This document shows positions 25,201 through 33,280 of a stretch of DNA of 64,000 nt, piece by piece. The notes under the pieces are model-generated. The model was not told the DNA's origin and did not search any database. It saw only the letters and a program-made list of their open reading frames with translations. How positions within the stretch are numbered: the stretch's first letter is position 1; each line of letters opens with the position of its first letter. This DNA is from Calothrix sp. PCC 7507 (GTDB lineage Bacteria; Cyanobacteriota; Cyanobacteriia; Cyanobacteriales; Nostocaceae). Position numbers and translations under genes: made by a program. The DNA lies in assembly GCF_000316575.1 (NCBI RefSeq), contig NC_019682.1, forward strand, positions 2,106,001 through 2,170,000. Reading direction: 5' to 3'.

Positions 25201-25550
25201 TGCATCCTCTGAGTTTCATCTTCAATGGCTTTCATCGCTGCATTGATTGCCTTGCCCATATCTGCGTTTTCTGCCAAATTCAAGATGCGATCGTACTGAG
25301 CCTCAATTGGTAAAAAAATTGCTGATTTTCCTTTAAAGTCATCTATGGTAATCGGGCGTTTTTTCCGCCTCGTGAAGATAAACCCTTTTCAATCTCCGCC
25401 TTGACAGCATTGAAGCGATTTGTCGCATGGCGAAGAAAGATTAGCCCCAGTACGGGCATACTGTATTCATTAGCAATGAGTTTGGAATTAGCACGGAGTT
25501 GATCTGCGGCTTCCCACAGGGAAGATTCAAGTTGACTGACTATTGAGCAT
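25201..25550 (-). pseudogene. Type I restriction methylase (HsdM) N-terminal remnant, frameshifted
   Basis: The minus strand encodes QLESSLWEAADQLRANSKLI, then YSMPVLGLIFLRHATNRFNA, which matches the N-terminal helical domain of HsdM-type methyltransferases. After GLSSRGGK a one-base frameshift is needed to continue with KRPITIDDFKGKSAIFLP, then EAQYDRILNLAENADMGKAI. The catalytic N6-adenine methylase domain (NPPY) is absent, and the sequence is fused to a TPR remnant. It is evidence of a lost type I restriction system. Confidence 0.75.
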
Positions 25551-25593
25551 AGTTTGTTAGCGACTTAGGCGAAATTATAACTGTTTACTTCGC

Positions 25594-25761
25594 CTAAAAA
25601 ATTATGAGGTTTTTTAGGCGATCGCTCAACTTAATATGGACTGAGACTTTGGTAGGGTAAAGTTTGGCAAGTTCATTCCAGTCAAGGCGGAACATGAAAC
25701 TCATAATCACCATAAACAGGATGAATAAAGCGATAAATGTGGGATTAAATTTCTGTGACAT
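25594..25761 (-). CDS. Possible small membrane protein, 55 aa
   Basis: An ATG at 25761 opens a 55-codon frame with one hydrophobic segment (FIALFILFMVIMSFMF), followed by an amphipathic basic tail. It does not resemble a family I know. It lies between the hsdM remnant and phnD, partly over a short direct repeat (TTAGGCG at 25565 and 25615). It could equally be chance coding in a decayed region. Confidence 0.3.
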   Translation of the reverse strand: MSQKFNPTFIALFILFMVIMSFMFRLDWNELAKLYPTKVSVHIKLSDRLKNLIIF

Positions 25762-25961
25762 TTATTTTTAGGTTGAAGCAAGACGCACTAGAAGAATTCG
25801 TGGAGTGTACGTAAGTCCTGGATTTAGTCTACGGGTGTCATTGATTAATTCCTAAACACTTCATATTGACTTTTATTTCTAAAAGCTCTAAATTTTTTTA
25901 TTAGGCTAGTTGCAATTAATTAGCAAAAATCTTAAGAATTTTTCTTAATGGAGAGTAACAA

Positions 25962-26936
25962 ATGAGTGTGAGTAAAAGAGGCTTATTGACTGCTGGTGCT
26001 GCATTTGCAACACTTATGGGATTGGGATTCAGCACTCAGGGAGGAATACAGGCGTCAATCGCTAACTCTCAGCCTCATCAACAAGCACCACATTTACTTG
26101 CACAAAAACTGCAAAACTTAACAATAGTTTTTCCTAGTCGGGCAGATTCCACAGACTTGCAAACTAAAGCAGATGCTGTTGGAGCATTTTTGTCGAAAGA
26201 ATTAGGAATACAGGTGACTGCACAGATTGGTGATGACACTGCAGCAGTTGAGGCCTTAAGAGCAAATCGGGCCGATGTGGCGTTCTTAAGCAGCCGTCCT
26301 GCTTTGAAGGCGGAACAACTGGCAAATTCCCGCCTATACTTAGCAGAGGTACGTGACAATTACTCTGGCAAATACACATATGATTCAGTATTTGTAGTTT
26401 CTAACAATAGCCCCCTCAAAACCCGAAATTCACCTAAAGGTACCCTGGAACAACTAAGAGGGAAAAAAATTGCTTTCACTTCACCGACTTCTGGCTCAGG
26501 ATTTATTTTCCCCGTCAGTGAGTTAGTTAAACAGGGATTTGTGCCCAACCGCGATCGCCTGGATGGTTTTTTTGGTCAAGTTAGCTACGGTGGCAACTAT
26601 AGTAAGGCATTACAAGCTGTTTTACGCGGTCAGGCAGAAGTAGCCACTGTATCAGAATATGCTTTATATTCCCCATACATTACACCAGAAGAAAAGAGTA
26701 AGTTACGAGTACTGTATAAAATATCTGGTGTACCTGCTCACGGTATAGCTATTGATGATGATGTCCCGACTGCTGATAGAGCCAAAATCATCAACGCCCT
26801 ACTCAAGCTAAATCAACCAGCAAATAACCAGCTGCTACGCAACCTGTATAACTCCACAGAATTAGTGCGAGTCAATCATAATAGTCACCTAGCACCAGTG
26901 CGTGATGCCCTAAAGCGTGTAGGAATCGAGCCGTAA
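25962..26936 (+). CDS. phnD: PhnD-family phosphonate/phosphite-binding protein
   Basis: This is a periplasmic substrate-binding protein of 324 aa for a phosphonate- or phosphite-type ABC importer. It has a signal peptide with a KRG start (SKRGLLTAGAAFATLMGLGF). The PhnD core is recognisable: LTIVFPSRADSTDL, then ALRANRADVAFLSSRPAL, then KKIAFTSPTSGSGFIFPVSE with the ligand-anchoring TSPTSGSG loop. The ATPase and permease genes follow. A GGAGAG ribosome-binding site is 8 bp before the ATG. No phosphonatase, C-P lyase or ptxD dehydrogenase is adjacent, so the ligand (phosphonate, phosphite or methylphosphonate) cannot be fixed. Confidence 0.82.
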   Translation: MSVSKRGLLTAGAAFATLMGLGFSTQGGIQASIANSQPHQQAPHLLAQKLQNLTIVFPSRADSTDLQTKADAVGAFLSKELGIQVTAQIGDDTAAVEALRANRADVAFLSSRPALKAEQLANSRLYLAEVRDNYSGKYTYDSVFVVSNNSPLKTRNSPKGTLEQLRGKKIAFTSPTSGSGFIFPVSELVKQGFVPNRDRLDGFFGQVSYGGNYSKALQAVLRGQAEVATVSEYALYSPYITPEEKSKLRVLYKISGVPAHGIAIDDDVPTADRAKIINALLKLNQPANNQLLRNLYNSTELVRVNHNSHLAPVRDALKRVGIEP

Positions 26937-26944
26937 CAGCGCTT

Positions 26945-26994
26945 AGATCCCCAACTTCTTATAGACACCCGTAGGGTAGAAGTCGGGGATCTGG
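26945..26994. repeat. Palindromic repeat between phnD and phnC
   Basis: The arms AGATCCCCAACTTCT and AGAAGTCGGGGATCT flank a 20-base core. The same arms form the perfect palindrome at 30003-30034, so this is a dispersed family. It could act as an attenuating hairpin inside the phn operon. Confidence 0.7.
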
Positions 26995-27030
26995 CAATTC
27001 AAATTAATGGTATAAAAATTCAAAAAAGGA

Positions 27031-27759
27031 ATGCATGATTACGTTATTGAGTGCCAAAACTTAGAGACAGCCTATGCTGCATCTTTAAATCGTCCCATTC
27101 TCAATGGGATTAATTGCCAGATTAAGCAAGGTGAGTTTGTGGTTTTGTTGGGACTCAATGGTGCCGGTAAATCTACCTTATTGCGATCGCTTGTTGGTTT
27201 AGTACCGATAGAGCGGGGAACAATTCAAATCAATGGTGTCACCATGAATCCCCGCACACTAACTGCAATTCGGCGTGATATTGGGATGTTATTTCAGGGC
27301 GGGGGATTGATTCGGCAACTATCAGCCATTGATAATGTCCTGTGCGGATGCTTGGGTGTGCGAACAACCTGGCAAACCCTCTGGGGATTTGGGAAACGCG
27401 ATCGCCTGTTAGCACTAAAATTATTAGAGCAGATGGGTTTAAGTGAGCAAGCTGACCAAAAAACTGCTCAACTTAGCGGTGGACAACAACAAAGAGTAGC
27501 GATAGCCCGTGCTTTAATTCAATCGCCCCAGATTCTCTTAGCAGATGAACCCATCACCGGCTTAGATGTCATTGCATCCCAACAAGTCATGCAGACTTTA
27601 GCTAAATTGCACTCCCAACAAGGAATGACAATTATTAGCGTTTTGCATGATTTGAGGATAGCCGCTGAATATGCTCAAAGAGCGATCGTCTTAGAAGCAG
27701 GACGTGTTGTCTATGATGGCCCTTGTAATAATCTCCAAGCCCAATTTTCCCAAGTGTAA
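27031..27759 (+). CDS. phnC: PhnC-type ABC transporter ATP-binding protein
   Basis: This is the cytoplasmic ATPase of the importer, 242 aa. It has Walker A GLNGAGKST (about 41-49), a Q-loop in MLFQGGGLI, the signature LSGGQQQRVAIARALIQ, Walker B ILLADEP and the His switch in VLHD. The length and the pattern between Walker A and the signature (a long loop with WQTLWGFGKRDR) match PhnC. The gene begins with an AAGGA site directly before the ATG and lies 94 bp from phnD across a palindromic repeat. The frame is intact. Confidence 0.85.
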   Translation: MHDYVIECQNLETAYAASLNRPILNGINCQIKQGEFVVLLGLNGAGKSTLLRSLVGLVPIERGTIQINGVTMNPRTLTAIRRDIGMLFQGGGLIRQLSAIDNVLCGCLGVRTTWQTLWGFGKRDRLLALKLLEQMGLSEQADQKTAQLSGGQQQRVAIARALIQSPQILLADEPITGLDVIASQQVMQTLAKLHSQQGMTIISVLHDLRIAAEYAQRAIVLEAGRVVYDGPCNNLQAQFSQV

Positions 27760-27816
27760 AATCAGGAGTCAATCAATTTTGGATTTTGGATTTTGGATTC
27801 ACCCCATGAATAAATA

Positions 27817-27900
27817 TAGCGGTTCCCATTCAGACGCCGTACAAAATTATTTCCCAAGCTGTAGGGGCACGGCACTGCCGTGCCCCTACGGGTGTACCTC
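27817..27900 (+). repeat. 84-bp dispersed repeat, copy 2
   Basis: It is the full-length partner of 187-270, inserted between phnC and phnE. Its palindromic core here is nearly perfect (TAGGGGCACGGCACTGCCGT continuing symmetrically). Confidence 0.8.
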
Positions 27901-27921
27901 ACGTAACCGAGAATTGCTATT

Positions 27922-28716
27922 ATGAGTTACTTATCTAAATTTAAACTACGACGGCGCTACCCTTGGGTGAGTCCTTTAATTATCCTGTTAATTTTAGTTG
28001 TAGTTTATAGTTGGGCGTTGCAAGGTTTAAAGGTCGATTTTGTCACACTCCAGACTAGCTGGCCATATATCACCGACTTTGTCTCCAGATTATTCCCGCC
28101 GAATTGGACAGTTTTAGATATAGCAATTAAAGCATTACTGGAAACTGTACAGATGTCCCTGTGGGGAACTACCATTGGGGCGATCGCCTCTTTGCCAATT
28201 GCGATCGCTAGCGCCAATAACATTGCACCTCAATGGTTACAATGGTTAGCGAATCTACTCCAAAATGCTGTCCGTTCAGTACCTTCAATTATTCTAGGGT
28301 TAATTTTTGTCGCTGCTACTGGATTAGGCGCACCCGCAGGTACTTTAGCCTTGGGAATTTACACCATTGGCTACCTGGCTAAGTTTTATCAGCAAGCAAT
28401 TGAAGCCGTAGATTCCCGTTCCGTTGAATCTTTAGAAGTTATCGGCGCATCCAGACTACAAATTGCTCAATATGGGATTTTGCCCCAAGTTATGCCACTA
28501 GCGTTAGGTTACACTTTTTGGATGTTTGAATACAATATCCGTGCTGCTTCTGTGTTGGGAGTAGTGGGTGCAGGGGGTATTGGCTTCCAGTTGAAAAGTT
28601 ATATTGACGGTTTTGAATATACCAAAGCCACCACTATGATGTTAGTGCTTTTGGTAGTCGTCACCGTCATTGATACCTTCAGTAGTCAACTACGTCGCCG
28701 CCTCGATGCGATGTAG
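27922..28716 (+). CDS. phnE: PhnE-type ABC transporter permease
   Basis: This is the inner-membrane permease of the PhnDCE importer, 264 aa with about six membrane segments. The EAA-type loop that docks on the ATPase is visible as EAVDSRSVESLEVIGASRLQ followed by PQVMPLALGYTFWMFEYN. The conserved GVVGAGGIGFQLKSYID is typical of PhnE. Only one permease gene is present, which implies a homodimer. It follows phnC after 162 bp that include an 84-bp repeat. The AT-rich repeat insertion may weaken co-transcription. Confidence 0.85.
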   Translation: MSYLSKFKLRRRYPWVSPLIILLILVVVYSWALQGLKVDFVTLQTSWPYITDFVSRLFPPNWTVLDIAIKALLETVQMSLWGTTIGAIASLPIAIASANNIAPQWLQWLANLLQNAVRSVPSIILGLIFVAATGLGAPAGTLALGIYTIGYLAKFYQQAIEAVDSRSVESLEVIGASRLQIAQYGILPQVMPLALGYTFWMFEYNIRAASVLGVVGAGGIGFQLKSYIDGFEYTKATTMMLVLLVVVTVIDTFSSQLRRRLDAM

Positions 28717-28919
28717 TTTGTTGAATCTTATCCTTGATGTGGGAAGATTACACTAAAAACGGTTTAGAACTGTCATTCTGACCAAAGGGAAGAATCTCCG
28801 AGATACTTCTATTCGAGACGCTACGCATAGCAAGATTCCCTACGGGGTACGCTTCACTGCGTTACGCTCAGTATGACAAAGTTCAGCTTTTATGCGTTTG
28901 TAGTATAACAATCATTTGG
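28717..28919. repeat. Repeat-type intergenic spacer after phnE
   Basis: A stretch around 28775-28880 (CATTCTGACC..., GAGACGCTACGCATAGCAAG, ...GCTCAGTATGAC) has the composition and motifs of dispersed palindromic repeats common between cyanobacterial genes. There is no coding capacity. Confidence 0.45.
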
Positions 28920-29669
28920 TCATGATTCGTTTGGGTCGATTCCCAAGCTTCTCAGTCTTGCTTCTAATTGTTCAGCCCGTTGTTTTTCTTGTTCAGCTCG
29001 TTGTCTTTCTTGTTCAGCCCGTTGTCTTTCTTGTTCAGCCTGCTGCTGTGCTTGTGTAGCTGCTTCTTCAGGGGTGAGAACTAACTCCCCATCAGAAGTA
29101 AAATAGCGCAATTGTCGTTGATGAATTCCCAAATATAACCCTAATTGCTGACTCCATAACCAGCCTTGTTCACTGGGTGTGATGGGTTCATAAGTTCCTC
29201 TAATCAAGGTAAACCCCTGAAATTCTAAACTATCGGGATCAAACCAAAAATAATCTGGTGTCCGAAAAACATCTTGATAGATTTCCTTTTTCTCTCCTCT
29301 GTCTATTTTCGCAGTGCTATCAGACAGAATTTCGATAATCACATTGGGATATTTTCCCCCTTCTTGCCAAACCACCCAACTTCTGCGTTCTTGATTGTGG
29401 GTTGTTCCCAAAACAACAAAAAAATCGGGTCCGCGAAAGTCTTCTGATTTTTTTTGATTAGGGCTATAGTAAATAGTCAAGTTCCCCGTGGCAAAATAAT
29501 CGTCTTTATTCTGCCACGCCCATTCTAGACATTGAATGAGGATTAAAATTTGCCGTAGATGTAAATTGCTTTCCAACGGAGGCTCATCACTCCAAAATTC
29601 CCCTTGAGGGAAAATTATCTCATCTTTGCGTTCTGTTGGCGAAATCGCTACGGGTGGGGAAGAGGTCAT
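28920..29669 (-). CDS. Uma2-family putative endonuclease with coiled-coil tail
   Basis: This is a 249-aa protein. The N-terminal 190 residues are the Uma2 (DUF820) domain, a PD-(D/E)XK-type fold that is multi-copy in cyanobacteria. Its pieces are GPDFFVVLGTTHNQERRSWV, then PNVIIEILSDSTAKIDRGEK with the Glu of the active site, and KKEIYQDVFRTPDYFWFDPD. The C-terminus is a coiled coil built from repeats of RAEQERQ (about 205-235), encoded by 21-bp units. Activity on DNA has not been shown for the family. It is convergent with phnE. Confidence 0.85.
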   Translation of the reverse strand: MTSSPPVAISPTERKDEIIFPQGEFWSDEPPLESNLHLRQILILIQCLEWAWQNKDDYFATGNLTIYYSPNQKKSEDFRGPDFFVVLGTTHNQERRSWVVWQEGGKYPNVIIEILSDSTAKIDRGEKKEIYQDVFRTPDYFWFDPDSLEFQGFTLIRGTYEPITPSEQGWLWSQQLGLYLGIHQRQLRYFTSDGELVLTPEEAATQAQQQAEQERQRAEQERQRAEQEKQRAEQLEARLRSLGIDPNES

Positions 29670-29782
29670 GGTTACTGAGTTAAATTTGATTAACCATTGT
29701 CTGACAGACGTTTATGTATATACGATTGTAGCGATTTAATGGCGATCGCAACATACCAGCTAATCGTCCTTCTGCATCATAA

Positions 29783-29950
29783 TCGTTATCCAAGCTTGGC
29801 GATAAGAGTTGGGCGTTTGTCAGTAAGGCGTTGGAAATAGCCACACAAAACCCTGACTTCTTACCGCGTTCTTTTGACTTGGATGAAATGCGCCGAGACA
29901 TCGATTTGAAGCGTTTTATTTCAGCCACAACCCAAGGATATCAAAGTTAA
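29783..29950 (+). pseudogene. 3' fragment of an uncharacterised protein gene
   Basis: The plus-strand frame, open from just after a TAA at 29780, encodes LSKLGDKSWAFVSKALEIAT, then QNPDFLPRSFDLDEMRRDID, ending ISATTQGYQS. This recalls the C-terminal part of a widespread small bacterial family with a DKxxAFVxKALE motif. No start codon or upstream portion remains, so it is a truncated copy. The minus-strand frame over the same bases is its shadow. Confidence 0.55.
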
Positions 29951-30321
29951 TTGAGCGATCGTTGCACCAAGGCTGATAATTAGCAAGATATCACAAATAA
30001 AAAGATCCCCGACTTCTTAAGAAGTCGGGGATCTGAGCCTGTCGGATGTAACACAATCGAGGGCGGGGTTTCCCCGCTCCTTGTATCTTAAATAGAAGAG
30101 CCAAGGAAAATTAAACTCACGTTAATATAACTGAGGACAATTTCCAGGTGCATTAGCTGGGCAAAAAATGTGTGGAGTACTTCTGCCTATATGTTGCCGT
30201 CAGGAAATGTATCTTTTGGTTAGGGTAGAAGGGTATCGCCGTAGATAACTGTCTGTCACCGCTTGGACTTATCTTTGGAGGTGACTTCCTCCTAAGTTGC
30301 CGTTACACTTATCAATCGATC
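29951..30321. other. Intergenic region before the second kinase gene
   Basis: It contains the palindrome at 30003-30034, a short GC-rich repeat (GAGGGCGGGGTTTCCCCGCT, 30059-30078), and the presumed promoter of the kinase gene. No gene is seen. Confidence 0.5.
30003..30034. terminator. Perfect 32-bp palindrome, bidirectional terminator-like repeat
   Basis: AGATCCCCGACTTCTT pairs fully with AAGAAGTCGGGGATCT. It belongs to the same family as 26945-26994 and resembles the stem at 325-354. It has A residues on the left, so it works best as a terminator on the minus strand. Confidence 0.6.
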
Positions 30322-32013
30322 ATGCAACCACCTATCACAGTTGGCACTGTTCTGCAAAACCGTTATCGGACAATTCAAATTCTCGGACAAGGGGGATTTG
30401 GTAGAACTTATCTAGCAGAAGATCAAAGACGCTTTAATGAACTTTGCGCGATTAAGGAATTGATTCCTACAGCAACAGGGGCTTATGTCTGGGAAAAAGC
30501 ACAAGAGCTTTTCCAGCGAGAAGCTGCCACTTTATATCAAATTGAACACCCGCAAGTGCCTAAATTCCGTGAGAGATTTGAGCAAGACAAACGCTTGTTT
30601 TTAGTGGAGGACTATATTGCAGGTAAGACTTACCGCGATATCCTTTCTGAACGCCAAGCTGTTGGTCAAACGTTAACAGAGCAAGAAGTATTGGAGTTGA
30701 TCGGCTCTTTGTTACCTGTGTTAGAGCATATTCATAGTCGCGGCATTATTCACCGGGATATCTCTCCAGAAAATATTATTTTGCGAGACAGTGATACCAA
30801 GCCAGTGTTAATCGACTTTGGGGTGGTGAAAGAATTGGCAAGTCGATTGCAATCTCCAGATAGCACAACTCCTGTCACCAGCGTGGGAAAATTAGGCTAT
30901 GCTCCTACTGAGCAATTACAAACAGGGCAGGCTTATCCTAGTAGTGATTTGTATGCACTGGCAGTCACAGCTATAGTTTTGTTGACTGGTAGAGAACCTG
31001 CTGATTTATTTGATGAAACTCAATTAAGTTGGAATTGGCAACGATGGACAAGAGTTGATCCGCGATTTGCCCAAGTTTTGCAACGGATGTTGAGTTTTGT
31101 GCCGGGCGATCGCTATCAAACTACTACTGATGTGGCTCAAGCATTAGAATCTATAGACAAATCTAGTGCTTCTGCGCCTCAATTGTCTAATGTACAAACA
31201 ATTGCCGTTGGTCGCCGCCCTGATTTAGTGGCTCCGGCTGCATCTAATAAACCCAACCCAATTATCCCACCTAGCGATAAGAGTTCTATCTTAGATAACC
31301 CGTTGGCAATTGGGGCAATTGGTAGCGCTGTCGTGATTCTTGCGGGCTTTGGTTCTTGGGCATTGGTGAGTTCTATTCGCTCTCAATCTCAAGCACCATC
31401 ACCAGAAACACCACCACAAACTTTTCCCTCTCCAGTTATTCCTAGTGGCTCGACATTATTTTCACCTACGCCCACATCCACACCCACTAGCAGTGAACCT
31501 ACTCGCTTGAGTAAGCGCCTCATTTTTGGAGCGTCTAATATAGCCGCAGTTGAAAATACTATCAAAGAAAATCAAGTAATTCAATACACTTTTTCTGCAC
31601 AAAAAGGACTGAAATTAACTACATTTGTTGACCCAGGTAGCAGTATTTTGTTAACAGTTTTAGGTGCTAACCAACAACCTATTGATGACCAGGCTAAACA
31701 AGTACCTTTCTATGAAGGAACATTGCCTGTGACTGGTAGATACACTATTGAGTTAAGTCTAGTTCCAGGAATTTCAGAAAGTGACTATACACTAAATGTG
31801 GCATTAGAAAAATTAGCGCAACCGATACCTACGTCAATACCAACACCTGTAGAAATACCCACAAATAGCCCCACACCAATACCCACAGAAACAATCAAAA
31901 TCCCAACACCAACACCTACAGAAACACCTACGGAAACACCCATCCCTAACGCGGAACAAAGTAATTCACCGGGGGGGGGAAGCATCGATCCCGTTACTAT
32001 TCCCAGAAATTAA
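30322..32013 (+). CDS. Membrane serine/threonine kinase with C-terminal PPC-like domain
   Basis: This 563-aa Hanks-type kinase has its glycine loop GQGGFG at 22-27, ATP-binding Lys45 (CAIKELI), the catalytic loop HRDISPEN at 144-151, and DFG at 165-167. The catalytic Asp146 is present, but the usual Lys two residues later is Ser148, a variant frequent in cyanobacterial kinases. A single membrane helix (IGSAVVILAGFGSWALV, about 332-350) separates the kinase from a Pro/Thr/Ser-rich linker. An extracytoplasmic beta domain resembling the bacterial pre-peptidase C-terminal fold follows (QVIQYTFSAQKGLKLTTFVD, then YTIELSLVPG). The Pro-Thr repeat tail has PIPTETIKIP-type units. It probably senses something outside the membrane. 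The gene is monocistronic. Confidence 0.85.
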   Translation: MQPPITVGTVLQNRYRTIQILGQGGFGRTYLAEDQRRFNELCAIKELIPTATGAYVWEKAQELFQREAATLYQIEHPQVPKFRERFEQDKRLFLVEDYIAGKTYRDILSERQAVGQTLTEQEVLELIGSLLPVLEHIHSRGIIHRDISPENIILRDSDTKPVLIDFGVVKELASRLQSPDSTTPVTSVGKLGYAPTEQLQTGQAYPSSDLYALAVTAIVLLTGREPADLFDETQLSWNWQRWTRVDPRFAQVLQRMLSFVPGDRYQTTTDVAQALESIDKSSASAPQLSNVQTIAVGRRPDLVAPAASNKPNPIIPPSDKSSILDNPLAIGAIGSAVVILAGFGSWALVSSIRSQSQAPSPETPPQTFPSPVIPSGSTLFSPTPTSTPTSSEPTRLSKRLIFGASNIAAVENTIKENQVIQYTFSAQKGLKLTTFVDPGSSILLTVLGANQQPIDDQAKQVPFYEGTLPVTGRYTIELSLVPGISESDYTLNVALEKLAQPIPTSIPTPVEIPTNSPTPIPTETIKIPTPTPTETPTETPIPNAEQSNSPGGGSIDPVTIPRN

Positions 32014-32462
32014 GGGTCAGAATTCAGGAGGTGCAGGGTGGTTTCATACAAGCAGAGAAAAATTAAAACTGGGTTTCAAAGCTTCTCCCGCCGTGGGGAG
32101 ATGTTTGGAGAGGGATGAAGAGTGCTGAGTTCCGAGTGCTGAGTGCTGAGTTAAAAAGACCACCCACGAGGGGTGGGGTATCAACCAACTCCTGTATTAA
32201 AAGATTCCGCTTAACATCGGGCGGGGCATTTACCAAGTGCAAAAGTACTGAGTACCCGTTAATTTACTCAGCACTCAGGACTCAGCACTCAGTACTGAGT
32301 ATGGTAAAAATCCATGCTACAAAACGAGAAATCAAGACTTACGTATTTTTCTTTTTTAGTATGGAACTATCCTGGGGTCAGAATTTGGGAGTAATTAGTT
32401 ATTTCATGCCCAATGCCCAAGAGTGATATTTTTTGTTGTCCACCTAATTAAAAATAGATAGA
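32014..32462. other. Intergenic region with two heptamer STRR clusters
   Basis: GAGTGCT heptamers (32117-32152) and the complementary ACTCAGC type (32268-32301) can pair with each other into a long hairpin. The frame spanning 32115-32426 reads through both and is not a gene. The bioD promoter is probably in the last 100 bp. Confidence 0.55.
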
Positions 32463-33161
32463 TTGTTGAACACACTACTGATTACCGGAACTGATACGGA
32501 TGCTGGTAAAACTGTTTTAACAACAGCGTTAGCAGCCTATTGGCAAAAATATTATCCCCAGCGTAGTTGGGGAATTATGAAACCGATTCAATCGGGGGTG
32601 GGCGATCGCGAGTGGTATCAAAGGCTGTTTGATCTCAAGCAAACTGCTGAAGAAATTACACCTTTGTATTTTCAAGCACCTCTAGCACCGCCGATCGCTG
32701 CAGCTAAAGAAAATCGCCGTGTGGATTTAGCAATTGTCTGGCAAGCTTTGTCGGAATTGCGATCGCGTCGAGATTTCGTTCTCGTAGAAGCTTTGGGGGG
32801 TTTAGGTTCACCAGTGACTGATGAATATACAGTAGCTGATTTAGCTGGAGAATGGCGATTACCAACGGTTTTGGTAGTGCCTGTGAGATTGGGGGCGATC
32901 GCTCAAGCCGTGGCTAATGTCGCCTTAGCAAGACAAACACGGGTAAATCTCAAAGGCATCGTTCTCAACTGCGTCCAACCCCGTTCGGACGAAGAAATAG
33001 CCGACTTGACACCCCCAGAGTTAATTCAATCGCTCACAAATACACCTGTTTTAGGCTGTTTACCCTATTTGGATGATCTAAATGATTTAGATAAACTTGC
33101 CCAAGTAGCATCAGATTTAGATTTAGGAATTATTCCCGAAATCCTCATTGCCAATCATTAA
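32463..33161 (+). CDS. bioD: Dethiobiotin synthetase (BioD)
   Basis: This enzyme catalyses the ATP-dependent closure of the ureido ring from diaminopelargonic acid and CO2 in biotin synthesis. The Walker A-like P-loop GTDTDAGKT is at about 9-17, followed by KPIQSG (substrate Lys) and [10 protein letters not shown]. It is 232 aa, usual length, cytosolic. The gene uses a TTG start (32463, with a second TTG directly after); no ATG fits before the P-loop. No other bio gene is adjacent, as is common in cyanobacteria. Confidence 0.88.
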   Translation: MLNTLLITGTDTDAGKTVLTTALAAYWQKYYPQRSWGIMKPIQSGVGDREWYQRLFDLKQTAEEITPLYFQAPLAPPIAAAKENRRVDLAIVWQALSELRSRRDFVLVEALGGLGSPVTDEYTVADLAGEWRLPTVLVVPVRLGAIAQAVANVALARQTRVNLKGIVLNCVQPRSDEEIADLTPPELIQSLTNTPVLGCLPYLDDLNDLDKLAQVASDLDLGIIPEILIANH

Positions 33162-33179
33162 GAGGGCATAGCGAAGAGA

Positions 33180-33214
33180 TTGATAACTGATAACTGATAA
33201 CTGACAACTGATAA
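33180..33214. repeat. STRR, heptamer GATAACT type
   Basis: Five consecutive copies, two slightly diverged, of a 7-bp unit (GATAACT / GACAACT / GATAAGT) lie between bioD and the amidohydrolase gene. Confidence 0.75.
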
Positions 33215-33280
33215 GTATCCAACTTGCAGTAAATGGGGGAGAATGTCACACTGAGGAGATAACATCAGTTAGCTATCTGT

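Noticed and set aside
25931-25948. Two CTTAA motifs before phnD, considered as a Pho box.
   Set aside because: Their spacing is 13 bp instead of 11 and the flanking bases do not fit PyTTAAPyPy(T/A).
29680-29928. Minus-strand frame of 82 codons upstream of the Uma2 gene.
   Set aside because: The opposite strand carries a more protein-like fragment (29783-29950), so this frame is its shadow.
32115-32426. Open frame of 103 codons between the kinase and bioD genes.
   Set aside because: It reads through two STRR arrays and low-complexity DNA, with no protein-like pattern.
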